A stretch of DNA of 64,000 bases from AP-15 sp963703855. GTDB lineage: Bacteria; Pseudomonadota; Alphaproteobacteria; ATCC43930; CGMCC-115725. The DNA is taken from the NCBI GenBank assembly GCA_963703855.1, contig CAVPFW010000022.1, positions 124,001-188,000 on the forward strand, written 5' to 3'. The position numbers and the translations under genes were made by a program. The notes beneath the pieces are model-generated. The model made no database searches, was not told the origin of the DNA, and was given only the letters and a program-made list of their open reading frames with translations. Of the stretch, positions 51,199 to 61,077 are shown in pieces; the first letter of the stretch is position 1; each line of letters begins with the position of its first letter.

Positions 51199-52254
51199 AT
51201 GACCTACATTGCCAAGCCCCGGCTGCATCACCCGAAGCTCCCGACCAACGCGCTCGGCTTCACCCGCCGCGATTACGAGGGCGCGGTCTCGACCCTGTGC
51301 GCCGGGTGCGGCCACGATTTGATCAGTGCCGCGATCATCCAGGCCTGCTTCGAGCTCGACCTGCCGCCGCACCGCATCGCCAAGCTCTCCGGCATCGGCT
51401 GCTCATCGAAGACGCCGACCTATTTTCTCGGCAAGTCGCACGGTTTCAACAGCGTGCACGGGCGCATGCCCTCGGTGTTGACCGGCGCCAACCTCGCCAA
51501 CCGCGAGCTGATTTATCTCGGCATCTCTGGCGACGGCGATTCGGCCTCGATCGGGCTCGGCCAGTTCGCCCATTGCCTGCGCCGCGCCGTCAATATGCTC
51601 TACATCGTCGAGAACAACGGCGTTTACGGGCTGACCAAAGGGCAGTTTTCGGCGACCGCCGACAAGGGCTCGAAGGCGCGGCGGGGCGCGGTCAACACCG
51701 ATTCGCCGATCGATCTGGTGGCGCTGGCATTGCAGCTCGGCGCATCGTTCGTCGGGCGCAGCTTCTCGGGCGACAAGGCTCAGCTGGTGCCGCTGATCAA
51801 GGCGGCGATCGAGCACCGGGGGGCGGCGTTCATCGATGTGGTCTCGCCCTGCGTCGCCTTCAACAACAACCCCGAATCGACCAAGAGCTTCGATTACGTG
51901 CGCGCCCATAACGAGGCGGTCAACCGTCTCGACGTCATCCTCGAGCGCGACGAGATCATTGCCGACTACGCGCCGGGGACGGTCGAGACCGTGCGCCAGC
52001 ACGACGGCTCGATATTGCGCCTGAGAAAACTCGCGGTCGATTACGACCCGCATGATCGGATCTCGGCCTTGACCCATCTGCAGCAGCGCCACGCCGCCGG
52101 CGAGGTCGTGACCGGCCTGTTGTTCGTCGAGCCCGATTGCGGCGACATGCACGAGTTCCTCGACACCGTCGAAGCGCCGCTGAACGGCCTCGGCGAAGCC
52201 GAGCTGTGCCCCGGTCCCGCCGCCCTCGCCCAGTTCAACGCCGCCCACCGCTAA
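51199..52254 (+). CDS. korB: 2-oxoacid:acceptor oxidoreductase, beta (TPP-binding) subunit
   Basis: A 351-residue TPP-binding subunit. STLCAGCGHDLI (near 32-43) has the Cys residues of the family's cluster/CoA region; KLSGIGCSSKTPTYF follows. The TPP/Mg motif is GDGDSASIGLGQF with the closing NN in VENNGVYGLTKGQ. FVGRSFSGDKAQL and DVVSPCVAFNN are further family blocks. With KorA it forms the catalytic core. It begins 11 bases after a long palindromic element, so its translation could be affected by that hairpin. Substrate specificity is not settled by sequence. Confidence 0.9.
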   Translation: MTYIAKPRLHHPKLPTNALGFTRRDYEGAVSTLCAGCGHDLISAAIIQACFELDLPPHRIAKLSGIGCSSKTPTYFLGKSHGFNSVHGRMPSVLTGANLANRELIYLGISGDGDSASIGLGQFAHCLRRAVNMLYIVENNGVYGLTKGQFSATADKGSKARRGAVNTDSPIDLVALALQLGASFVGRSFSGDKAQLVPLIKAAIEHRGAAFIDVVSPCVAFNNNPESTKSFDYVRAHNEAVNRLDVILERDEIIADYAPGTVETVRQHDGSILRLRKLAVDYDPHDRISALTHLQQRHAAGEVVTGLLFVEPDCGDMHEFLDTVEAPLNGLGEAELCPGPAALAQFNAAHR

Positions 52255-52283
52255 TCTGGCTGCAAGCGCCAGCGTGCGGTGCC

Positions 52284-53172
52284 TTATCTCTCGTTGTTGC
52301 CCATCGTGAGGCCCGCCGCGACGTAGCGGCGAAGGACGAGCAAGAGCGCAATCGGCGGCAGCACATAAATGATGGCGGCGGCCATCATCGCGTTCCACGG
52401 CGCGTCTACGTCAACGAACAGATTACCCTGCGTGACCGAGATGGTCATGTTTCGTACCGAGAGCAGCACCGCCTGGTACAGATAGTCGTTCCAGGCGAGC
52501 AACAACGCATAAAAGCCGACTACCGCCAGCGCCGGCGTCATCAAGGGCAAATAGATCCGCAGATACAGTTGAACGGCGGATGCGCCGTCGATACGGGCCG
52601 CGTCGTCGAGCTCGAACGGTATCAACCGCCCGTACAGCTGCAGGATCAGGATGGCAAACGGAGTGGCGAACGTCACCTGCGCCGCGACAACCGCCCAGGG
52701 GTCACCCAAGAGGCCGTAGCTGTGCATGATCCGATAGTACGGGACGATCACGAAGGATGCGGGGATCGCATAGGTGAGCAGGGCCGCGTTGGTCAGCAGC
52801 GAAGCTTTGCTCAGCCGCATCCGGCTCACGGCGAAGCCCGCCAACGATCCGATCAACACGGTCAGGACCATCGTCGACAGACCGATGATAAAGACTGTTG
52901 CCGAACTGGTGCCAGAAATCCTCGAGATACCGCGCCTGCTGGGTCACGACCGCGCGGAAGCCCTCGAGCGACGGCTCGGGCGGCCACAGGTTCCCGTCGA
53001 ACTCTATTTCACCCTCTTATGGATCGAGCGCTATCAACAGCATGTTGTAGATGGGCGCGAGCGACCAGATCAGGATGACGACGCCGAGCATCACCGAGCC
53101 CGCCTCGATGAGGACGCGTCGCAGTCGGTAACGCCGGCGCGCCAGCCGGCCGGAGGCTGGAGCGATGCTCAC
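52284..53172 (-). pseudogene. Sugar ABC transporter permease (MalG-like), disrupted
   Basis: It begins at GTG 53172, which overlaps the stop of the upstream permease (GTGA). The first 51 codons give an N-terminal membrane segment (SVMLGVVILIWSLAPIYNM), then an in-frame TAA at 53019-53017 after ALDP. The same frame continues EGEIEFDGNLWPPEPSLEGF and on, to NSLY. Around 52886-52890 a base shift moves the frame to IGLSTMVLTVLIGSLAGF and on to the end (MGNNER). The EAA-type loop is DDAARIDGASAVQLYLRIYLPL. With a stop and a frameshift it is probably non-functional, unless both are errors. Confidence 0.75.
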
Positions 53173-54085
53173 AGTTGCACCTCGCTCGTTTGGAGCCTGC
53201 GCATCAGCACGATCATGATGGGGATCAGCACCGGGAGCGCCGACATCACCGCGGCAACGCCGAGCGCCGGATTGCCGATGTCGAAGGCGTAGCGAAAGCC
53301 GAGCGTAGCCAGCACTTCCGACGACAACGCCGGACCCCCGCCTGAAACAAGGTAGACGGTCGTGAAGTCGCCGAGTGTCCGGAGGGTGGAGAGCAGCGTG
53401 CAGATCAGATAGAGGTTCGCCAGCAGCGGGAAGGTGACATGAACAAAGCGGCGGAACCCGGTCGCTCCGTCAATCTCCGCCGCCTCATAGATGTCTCGGG
53501 AATCGTCGCCCGGCCGGCGAGGAAGATCACGGTCCAGAACGGCATCCATTTCCAAGTATAAGCGACAATGTCCGAGCCGAGCGCGAGCCAGCGGTAATTT
53601 AACCAGTCCGGGCCGTCGATGCCGAACAGTGCCGACAATACGTGGTCGACCAGACCCGGCGCGCCGATCAACATCCAGTGGAACGAGACGCAGGCTTGTG
53701 CCGCCGCCACGGCCCAAGGCAAGATAAAGACCGACAGCAGGGCCCTGATCCACCAGCGGCTGCGCATGAAGAAGCCGGACAGCAGCAACGCCAAGAACAT
53801 CTTCATGTTCACGCCCAAGCCGGCGAAAAGCAAGGTATTGACGACCGTCGGCAAGTAGGACGGATCTGCGATCAGGTCGGCGTAAAGCGACGGCTTGCTG
53901 GCCATCCACAGCGCATAGCCGAAGGGATAGACGACAAAAGCAAAGAACACAGCGGCATAGGGTACGACAAAGGCGATGGCCCACCTGAAATCCGAGTTGC
54001 TCAGGTTGCGACGCCTGGGCGGTCGCCCCGGCCCTTTGACCGAGAGGGGCGACCCAGCTGCGAAAACCTGCTGCAGGCTGCTCAT
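53169..54085 (-). pseudogene. Sugar ABC transporter permease (MalF-like), frameshifted
   Basis: The upstream partner of the MalG-like gene. ATG 54085 starts SSLQQVFAAGSPLSVKG; a first helix (AIAFVVPYAAVFFAFVVYPFG) and four to five further helices follow. Near 53495-53502 the frame is lost after FLAGRATIPE; the other frame resumes at DIYEAAEIDGATGFRRFVHV, the conserved EAA loop that contacts the ATPase. The 3' part runs to VLMRRLQTSEVQL. No solute-binding protein or ATPase gene is adjacent, so the transporter lacks partners locally. Confidence 0.75.
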
Positions 54086-54154
54086 AGCTGCCTTTCCAAG
54101 TGGAACGCTGTTCCGAGCCGCGGTCTTAAGCGCGCAGAATGCTCCGGCGCGCTC

Positions 54155-54802
54155 TCAATTCTCGCCCCTCTCCCCGTGCCATGCCTCGCGGCCTTCCTTG
54201 ACCAGGAGCCACACGATGACAAGCGAGGCCACGGCATCGACCCACCACGCGCCGAGGGCAAGCTGCGTCAGAAGCCCGAACAGCACGACGGCGGACAACC
54301 ACCCGCAGGCGACGCTCTCCACGGCATCGGCGCGCAGTGCCCGACTGCCGAGTGCCTCGGCGACCCGCAATTTGCGGCGCGACAGATCCCACATGAACAG
54401 GATGGCGGCCATGCACACCAGCAGGCCCGGCCAAGAGAAGGTCTCCCCTCGATGCGCCGATAGGCTCCATCCGGCCGCCAGCACGACATAAGCCGCGAGC
54501 GCCAACAGGAGCATCCCGGCGATGCGGCTTGCCGTGCGTTCGGCGGCCTCCGCGAAGGACTGACCGCGCCGCAATTCGACGGTGAGCCGCCAAATCAGCA
54601 CCCCCGCCGATGCCAGTTCGATCAGGCTATCAACGCCAAAAGCGGTCAGGCTGACGCTCTGGGCCATAACGCCTGAGGTAAGGGCGACCGCTGCCTCGAC
54701 CATCATCCACGCAATGGTGAGCCATTCCAGCCGGAATGCCCCGCGGATCAGCAGCGCGCGAGGCGTGGCTCCCAAATCGGTTCGGCCCACTGCGTTACTC
54801 AT
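54155..54802 (-). CDS. Cation diffusion facilitator-type transporter
   Basis: A 215-residue membrane protein of the cation-efflux (CDF) fold with six predicted helices. The usual HxxxD metal site of helix II is seen as AFGVDSLIELASAGV and that of helix V as RADAVESVACGWLSA, with some His replaced, so metal choice is uncertain (Zn, Co, Cd or Ni efflux are the family's roles). Unlike full CDF proteins it lacks a long C-terminal cytosolic domain. It overlaps the ArsR-type gene upstream by a few bases, so both are on one mRNA, and the regulator probably senses the exported metal. Confidence 0.8.
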   Translation of the reverse strand: MSNAVGRTDLGATPRALLIRGAFRLEWLTIAWMMVEAAVALTSGVMAQSVSLTAFGVDSLIELASAGVLIWRLTVELRRGQSFAEAAERTASRIAGMLLLALAAYVVLAAGWSLSAHRGETFSWPGLLVCMAAILFMWDLSRRKLRVAEALGSRALRADAVESVACGWLSAVVLFGLLTQLALGAWWVDAVASLVIVWLLVKEGREAWHGERGEN

Positions 54803-55145
54803 CATCGTCGCGGGGCGGTTTGACGACGTGGCCGATCAGGTCGGCGAGAATGCAGAACACCCGGTCATCGCGCGGCTCATAAATCACCTGCTTGCCGTTG
54901 CGCGTGGTGCGCAGGAAGCGGCCGGCCCGCAGCAGGCGCAGATGATGACTGACCAGTCCCCGCGAGAGGTTTGCCCGCATCGCGATTTCGCCCACCGAAG
55001 CCGGCTGCGAGATACAGGCGAGCAATATCCGCAAGCGGGCGGGCTCGCTGAGCAGGCGCAACAGTTCGGCCAGCTCTATTATCTCCGCGTCGCTCAAGGG
55101 GGCCAGGGCGGACGGAACCACCTTTGTAATGACGCGCTCACTCAT
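54795..55145 (-). CDS. ArsR/SmtB-family transcriptional regulator
   Basis: A 116-residue winged-helix repressor. The body contains LLSEPARLRILLACI and the recognition helix ANLSRGLVSHHLRLLRAGRF; the wing follows in TTRNGKQVIYEPRDDR. Typical members bind an operator palindrome and release it when metal binds. Only a Cys in LLACI and one in FCILAD are present, so the metal site is not obvious. It overlaps the CDF gene and presumably represses the pair. No clear 12-2-12 operator was found upstream. Confidence 0.85.
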   Translation of the reverse strand: MSERVITKVVPSALAPLSDAEIIELAELLRLLSEPARLRILLACISQPASVGEIAMRANLSRGLVSHHLRLLRAGRFLRTTRNGKQVIYEPRDDRVFCILADLIGHVVKPPRDDDE

Positions 55146-55658
55146 TACCGTTCAGCAGCGGGGGGAGAGCGAAATCCTGGTCCTCACGGAATAATTGCCG
55201 GTTTGCCTCTATCATTTGACGCAGATCAAACCAGCGCGCGGACGAACGCGATAACGTGCCTATGCGCGTTTCCTTATCATACGAAGGAGAGTGCGACCAT
55301 CGGAATAACCGTCCCGGTCGGCAATAAAGAAATTCCTGGCGCGCCAAATCGGGCACAACGGATCCGGGTTCTATCGGCGGGCGATCAAGGCGATAGCCGA
55401 TAGCGCAATTGCTGAGAATTACGACGGCTCCGCCCGGCACTCCGGGGTACGGAACCCCTGGAACCGGCAGCAACGCGACCGGCCTCGGCGGCAGGACGAC
55501 CGGCAACGGTAGCTCCGGCATCGGCGCGGCCGGCACCGGCGGGACCGGCGCGGCCGGGGGCAGGTAAGCCCGCGCTGTGCGGCCGAGCGCGATCGACCCG
55601 GCGCGATGCGAAGCCGGGGAGCGAGGCGGACCGCCGCGTCGGGCACTCGCTCCTTCGG
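55146..55658. other. Intergenic region with a Gly-rich reading frame
   Basis: About 510 bases between the ArsR gene start and the MscS gene end, both on the minus strand. On the plus strand a frame ending at about 55567 encodes ITTAPPGTPGYGTPGTGSN and a Gly/Thr/Ala-rich continuation. It has no proper start, resembles the tail of a secreted low-complexity protein, and may be a gene remnant. Nothing else is supported. Confidence 0.4.
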
Positions 55659-57778
55659 CTACTCCGCCGCCGCTGCGGGCCGGGTCAGGGCCAATGCCTG
55701 CTGGGCGACGGCCGCGGTCGCGGGCTCGCCGTCGCCGGCGAGCTGAACCGTCGGATAGGCGAATTTGATCCCGTTGGCGTCGAACGCCTTTTTGATCATG
55801 GCCAGCGCCTGGCGCCGGATCACGAAATTCTCTCCCGGCAAGGTCATCATCTTCATCCGGATCTGGACCGCGAAATCGCCGAATGCGTCGACTCCCTGCA
55901 TCTTCAGCGGCTCGAGAATCAGCGGCGCGTATTCGGGGTTCTGGGCCAGATCCAGCCCGATCTGCTTGATCAGCTTTCTGGCCCGGTCGATATCGCTGTC
56001 ATAGGTGATGCCGACCGTCAGTTTGTCGATGACCCAGTCGCGGCTCTGGTTCTGCACCGCGCCCAACAGCGCGAACGGCACGGTGTAGAGCGCACCGCGT
56101 TGGTGGCGCAGCCTGACCGAGCGGAAGCTGAAGGATTCGACGGTGCCCTTGTAGTTGCCGCTCTGGATGTATTCGCCGACCCGAAAGGCATCGTCGAGCA
56201 GATAGAACATGCCGGCGATGACGTCGCGAACCAGAGATTGGGCGCCGAAGCCGATGGCGACGCCGAGGACGCCCAGACCGGCGATCAGCGGCCCGATCTC
56301 GACGCCCATTGCCGCGAGCGCCATCATTACCGCAACGACGAGGACGACGACGAACAGCACATTGCGGAAAATCGGCAGCAGAGCGTACGCAGCCGCGCCC
56401 GCCGCCGCGCTTCGTCGGTGTTGGGCAGGCCGGGATCGGCGGCGCCGGCGAGCTTGCGGTCGATCGCCGCCCTGGTCGCCTGCCACAACAGGTCGGCGAC
56501 GAGCAGGATGATGATCGCGCTCAACACCCCGTGCACGGTACGGCTGAGCAAGGTGTCTTGGCCGGTAAGGGTGTCGAGGGGGACACCCCAGCCCCAGGCG
56601 AGCACGAACACCGCGCCGATGATCAGCAGCGCGCGCATGCCGCGCTCGATGCACACGGCGGTGACGCTGGGCGCGGCGTCGTCGACCTGAACCGCGCCGG
56701 GCGGCCGGAGCAGGTGATCGACCGCGCGGCGGGTCACAGCGCTGGCCAGCGGCAGGGCGATGATGATCAGCAGCAGCCAAAAGCTGGGCATCGCTCTCGC
56801 CACCCAGAACACCCACAGCAGAACGATCCCGATCGAGAGCAGGACATTTTGCCCGCCATGGCCGAAGCGACGGGTTTCGCCCGCCGGTGCCTCGGCGCCT
56901 GGACCGCGCCCGACGGGCCGGCGCCACACCGCTTCGAGGGCGATGACGAGCAGGCCGAGGCCGAGCGCATAGGCGACGAGCTGGCGCTCCGGCAACGAAA
57001 AGTCGAGAGGGCGGAGCAGCCCGACGGTGACAAAACCAACGGCAAACCAGCCGATGAACGCGCGCAGCCGCCGACACCAGAACCGAGCGGCCGCCCGAGC
57101 CATCGGAACGATGCGAAACCGCTCGTCACCGGGAGCCAGCAGAAAATCGCCGGCGATGCCGGCAATGCGAATGATCACGACGGCGATCAGAAAGCCGAGG
57201 ATGATCTCGCGCAGCAGCGGCGGCCAATCGAACGCGAGGAAGGCGCCGACGCTGCCGATCGCAAAGACCCCGACCACGCTGGCGGCGAACACCAGTCGCT
57301 CGGCGATCAGGCGCAGCCGGTCTTTTACGCTCGCGACCGGAAGGCCGTCGAGACGGCGGCGGACCCGCTGCGTCGCCTTGCGGAACAGCGCCTCGGCGCC
57401 GAAGCCCAGAGCGGCAAAGACGAGCACCAGCCGCGAGATCGGGAAGCTGCCGCGACCTTCGAGATCGGCGCCGAGCAGATCGGCCGCGTGGGTAAACTGA
57501 TTGGGCAGGTCGGGGAGTGCCGCGACGACGGCGGCGATGTGCGCGCGGATCGCGTTGACCTGCGAGGAGAAATAGTCGGGGACCGAAGCCTCCGACTTGC
57601 CGTGCGCCGGCGGTGCGGCGGATTCGGCCGAACCCTGCTTCTCCAGCCATTTCTGGACCGTTTGATCGGCGAGCAGGTTCAGCAGCGCCTGCACCGGCGG
57701 CGGCGGTTGCTGCCCGGCCGCGGCCGACTCCTTGCTCGATCCGGCCTTTTGTGCCGCCAGGGTGCCGGTAAGCGGCAC
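55659..57778 (-). CDS. MscS-type mechanosensitive channel, large form (frameshifted)
   Basis: A large MscS-family protein (about 700 residues) with an extended N-terminal periplasmic part and many helices before the channel. The 3' part holds the pore helix and beta domain: VEIGPLIAGLGVLGVAIGFG, LVRDVIAGMFYLLDDAFRVG and VGEYIQSGNYKGTVESFSFR. The frame shifts at about 56380-56390 between RRRARLRT and LLPIFRNVLF, so at least one base change is needed. A signal peptide (LRVCLAAVLIAVPLTG) is encoded upstream of the first legal start (GTG 57778). There a GGGAG site sits seven bases before an ATC at 57832, so the true start may be non-canonical or mis-sequenced. Confidence 0.75.
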
Positions 57779-57857
57779 CGCAATCAGAACTGCCGCAAGG
57801 CAGACCCGAAGAGATCGCAGCGCAGTGCCGATGGTCGTTCTCCCTATGATCGGCCGG

Positions 57858-58139
57858 TCAGTCGGCGGGCGCGCCGCGCGCGACTTTGCGGCCGACGATC
57901 CAGTCCTTGTAGGTGTTTCCCGGCATCGGACCCTTCGCGTGCGCGTCGAGCGCGGCCTGGTCGCGCCACTTCTCGACCAGGAAGACGTGCCGGTCGTCGT
58001 CCTTCGGCAGCATCATGTCGAATTGCAGGCAGCCGTCATCGCCGCGCGAGCGCTGCGCGTGCCCGGTCATCAGCTCGATGAAGCGGGTGCGGTGCTCGGG
58101 CTTCACCTCGAAGTCGACGACGATCATGACTTGGCTCAT
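57858..58139 (-). CDS. Antibiotic biosynthesis monooxygenase (ABM) domain protein
   Basis: A 93-residue ferredoxin-like fold protein that would dimerise, as in quinol monooxygenases (YgiN type). It reads MSQVMIVVDFEVKPEHRTRF, then LQFDMMLPKDDDRHVFLVEKW with the family's F-x-x-x-E-x-W block, and DAHAKGPM with the conserved H. It is cytosolic. It lies between the MscS gene and the CoA transferase gene. Substrate and cofactor need are unknown. Confidence 0.83.
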   Translation of the reverse strand: MSQVMIVVDFEVKPEHRTRFIELMTGHAQRSRGDDGCLQFDMMLPKDDDRHVFLVEKWRDQAALDAHAKGPMPGNTYKDWIVGRKVARGAPAD

Positions 58140-58229
58140 CGGCGTTCCCTTTCGGCATCGTTTCAAGGCATCATCGGTCATCGACCGGCGCCGAGGCAAG
58201 CGCCGGCTATCGCGATGGGAGAACCTAGG

Positions 58230-59642
58230 ATGGCTTACGACGCCTTGCGCACGATCCTGCCGATCGCCGGCTGGCCCGAGGAGCGGGCTCGCGCGGTCGA
58301 GATCACCGGCGGCGCGGACCCGATATTGCCGACCCCGTTCCGCATCGGCGCCGCCGGCGCCGCCGCGCTCGCCGCGACCGGGCTCGCCGCCGCCGATCTG
58401 TGGGAATTGCGCGGCGGACGCCGCCAGGATGTTGCGGTCGATCTGCGCCAGGCGGTCGCCTCGTTGCGCAGCGGGCATTACATGCAGATCAACGGCGCCG
58501 CGGTTTCGACCGAGCGCAACCCGGTGATGGGCGTCTATCCGGCGAGGAATGGCCGGTGGAGCTACATCCACGCCAATTTCCCCAACCACCGCGCCGCCGC
58601 CATGAGCGTGCTCGGCGTGCCGGAGGAGCGCGAGGCGGTGCGGCAGGCCGTGGCCAAGTGGGACGCGCTGGAACTCGAAGAGGCGATCCTCGCCGCCAAG
58701 GGTGCGGGCGGCATGGTGCGCAGCATGGCCGAATGGGCGACGCATCCGCAGGCCGCCGCGATCGCCTCGCTGCCATTGATGGAGATCATCAAGATCGGCG
58801 ACAGCGCGCCCGAACCATTGCCCGAGGGCGAGCGCCCGCTGTCGGGGATTCGCGTCCTCGACCTGACCCGGGTGCTGGCCGGCCCGACTTCGGCGCGCAC
58901 CTTGGCCGAGCACGGCGCCGAGGTGATGAAGATCACCGCACCCCATTTGCCCAATATCGGCTATCAGGAATACGACACCGGCCACGGCAAATTGCAGGCT
59001 CACCTCGATCTGCGCCAACAGCAGGACATCGACACCCTGCGCGGGCTGGTGCGCGACGCCGACGTGTTCACCCAGGGATACCGGCCGGGGACGCTCGGCA
59101 ACCGCGGCCTGTCGCCCGAGGAATTGTCGCGGCTGCGGCCGGGTCTGGTCTATGTGTCGATGTGCGCATTCAGCCATCTCGGCCCCTGGGCTTCGCGCCG
59201 CGGCTTCGATACCGTGGTGCAGACCGTGAGCGGGATCACCACGCGCCAGGGCGAATTGTTCCCCGGCGCCATCCCCGGCCCGCAGTTCTACCCGGTTTCC
59301 GCTATCGATTACTTAACGGGGTACCTGATGGCGTTCGGCGCGATGGTGGCGTTGGCGCGACGGGCGCGCGAAGGCGGCGGCTGGCTGGTGCGCATCTCGT
59401 TGGCGCAGACCGGGCGCTGGCTGGTCGACCGCGGCCAGGTGCCGCAAGCGGCGCTCAAGGACGTCGACAAGGAGCTCTACCCGGCCGAGATCGCGCGCTG
59501 GTCGATCGAGAGCGACACCCCGGTCGGGCGGCTGCGCCATCTCGGGCCCACGGTGCGCCTGTCCGAGACCCCGCCCTATTGGGCGCGGCCCTCGGCCCCG
59601 CTCGGCTATCACGATCCGGTGTGGCCCGCCCGCGCCGCCTGA
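58230..59642 (+). CDS. CaiB/BaiF family (class III) CoA transferase
   Basis: A 470-residue family III CoA transferase. It contains GIRVLDLTRVLAGPTSARTL and, downstream, the conserved YQEYDTGHGKLQAHLDL and YRPGTLGNRGLSPEEL blocks. The first 190 residues form an additional N-terminal lobe, as in longer relatives. The usual catalytic Asp position lies in the DLRQQQD segment region, but I cannot fix it. ATG 58230 has GGGAG eight bases upstream. It would move CoA between acids, perhaps with the thiolase and AcuI-type reductase nearby. Confidence 0.84.
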   Translation: MAYDALRTILPIAGWPEERARAVEITGGADPILPTPFRIGAAGAAALAATGLAAADLWELRGGRRQDVAVDLRQAVASLRSGHYMQINGAAVSTERNPVMGVYPARNGRWSYIHANFPNHRAAAMSVLGVPEEREAVRQAVAKWDALELEEAILAAKGAGGMVRSMAEWATHPQAAAIASLPLMEIIKIGDSAPEPLPEGERPLSGIRVLDLTRVLAGPTSARTLAEHGAEVMKITAPHLPNIGYQEYDTGHGKLQAHLDLRQQQDIDTLRGLVRDADVFTQGYRPGTLGNRGLSPEELSRLRPGLVYVSMCAFSHLGPWASRRGFDTVVQTVSGITTRQGELFPGAIPGPQFYPVSAIDYLTGYLMAFGAMVALARRAREGGGWLVRISLAQTGRWLVDRGQVPQAALKDVDKELYPAEIARWSIESDTPVGRLRHLGPTVRLSETPPYWARPSAPLGYHDPVWPARAA

Positions 59643-59693
59643 CGGCTTGAAGGTTAGGGGTGCATTTCAGGCGGCAAAGCTCGACCCGGACCC

Positions 59694-60500
59694 TCATCCA
59701 GGCCGATGGGTGGTGAAATACGCCTCGATCGCGTGCGCCAGGCCGCGGGCGAGACGCTGCTGATAGGCAGGCTGCCGCAGCAGATGCTCCTCGGCCGGGT
59801 TCGACAGGCAGCCCAGCTCGACCAGGGCCGAGGGCGTGTCCGCCGCGGTCAGCACCGCGAAATCAGCCGATCGCTGCGGGTTGTCGAGCAGTACCACCTC
59901 GTGCCCGAGGGCGGCCACCACATCGCGCGCGAAGTCGATCGACAGATTGTCGGTCCGGCGTCGCGCCAGGTCGATCAGGATGTCCCCGACCTCGCGCGGC
60001 TCCCGCGACAGGCGAACGCCGCCGACCGCATCCCGGTTTTCGCTGTCGGCGAGAGCTGCTGCTTCGCGATCCGACGCCGTCGCCGACAGGGTGAAAACCG
60101 AGAGCCCGCGCATCGCCGCGTTGGGCAGCGCATCGGCATGGATCGACAAGAACAGATCGGCGTGGAGCGCGCGGGCGCGCGCCACCCGCTCGCGCAACGG
60201 GACGAACTCGTCGAGGCCGCGGGTCAGCGCGACACGAAAACGCCGCGTCACCAACAGCTGGCGCGAGAGCGCCATCGCGGTGGCGAAGACGATGTCTCTT
60301 TCAAAAACGCCGCCGGCGCCGATCGCCCCGGGATCGATCCCGCCATGCCCCGGGTCGAGGACGATGACCGGCTGATAGCGCAGCCGGGGCTTCCCGCGTC
60401 CCGGCGGCTGCGCCAAAACCGCCTCGGCTCCCCAGCCGATTGCGGCGCAGCCCGCCAACCCGCGCAGCACCGCGCGCCGCGCGCAAGCCAAATCCGGCAT
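59694..60500 (-). CDS. N-acetylmuramoyl-L-alanine amidase (Amidase_3)
   Basis: A periplasmic zinc amidase that trims peptide stems from peptidoglycan at division. A Tat/Sec-like signal with ARRAVLRGLAGCAAIG opens the protein. Zinc ligands: His in DPGHGGIDPGA, Glu in FERDIVF, His in SIHADAL; the catalytic Glu is in VELGCLSN. It lacks the AMIN domain of AmiC. I use ATG 60500; an in-frame start at 60536 would only lengthen the signal. Septal regulators (EnvC/NlpD) are not nearby. Confidence 0.85.
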   Translation of the reverse strand: MPDLACARRAVLRGLAGCAAIGWGAEAVLAQPPGRGKPRLRYQPVIVLDPGHGGIDPGAIGAGGVFERDIVFATAMALSRQLLVTRRFRVALTRGLDEFVPLRERVARARALHADLFLSIHADALPNAAMRGLSVFTLSATASDREAAALADSENRDAVGGVRLSREPREVGDILIDLARRRTDNLSIDFARDVVAALGHEVVLLDNPQRSADFAVLTAADTPSALVELGCLSNPAEEHLLRQPAYQQRLARGLAHAIEAYFTTHRPG

Positions 60501-60669
60501 CCCCCACACCCCAGCCGGCGCGCGCTCCCCCCACACCGAGAGCGGCCGTCTGAGCTATATACCATGCATGAATACCGAATGCGCCGCTGCAACTCGCGAC
60601 GGCGTCGCCAGCAGCGGCGCGCGGCGGCGCAACGGCAAGATCCGCCGCTCGTCGACGGTCGCCGGCGAA

Positions 60670-61026
60670 TTACGATCCGCCGCCTCGGCCGTCCTCGTTG
60701 GAGCGGCGTAGCTGGGCCGGGCCCGGCGCCCGGTTCGGCGCGGAAATCCAGCGCACGCTCTCCGCGATCCCACGCAAGGCGGCACGCAATGGCCGCGACA
60801 GCCGCAGCCGAAAGAGCTCGGTGGCAGCGGACTTGCTGGGAGCGTGGCGCAGGCTCGCCATGCCGTGCCGGCGGTAAGCGGCGACCCAAATATCGACGAG
60901 GCGCTCGGACAAGCCGGCGGCGGAGGCGGCTTCAGCGGTCGTCCAGCCATCGACCATGACCCGCTGGATGATCTGGGCGCGTTGCGCGGGGGTTGGGTTG
61001 GGACGTTCTGCCGAGCGATTCTTCAT
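60670..61026 (-). CDS. Helix-turn-helix protein resembling transposase N-terminal domain
   Basis: A 118-residue protein with a homeodomain-like HTH near residues 13-60: TPAQRAQIIQRV, WTTAEAASAAGLSERLVDIW and VAAYRRHGMASLRHAPSKS. This is the leucine-zipper/HTH part seen at the N terminus of IS481-type transposases. The rest is basic and low-complexity, with no DDE catalytic domain. It may be a free-standing regulator or a relic of an insertion sequence; no inverted repeats or target duplications were seen. Confidence 0.6.
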   Translation of the reverse strand: MKNRSAERPNPTPAQRAQIIQRVMVDGWTTAEAASAAGLSERLVDIWVAAYRRHGMASLRHAPSKSAATELFRLRLSRPLRAALRGIAESVRWISAPNRAPGPAQLRRSNEDGRGGGS

Positions 61027-61077
61027 GCCTCGCGAACGCGCGAAAACACCCGAGAATTCCCGACAATTCCCGCTCCT

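Noticed and set aside
60670..61026. Insertion sequence around the HTH protein
   Set aside because: Only an HTH domain is present; no DDE domain, terminal inverted repeats or target duplication were found.
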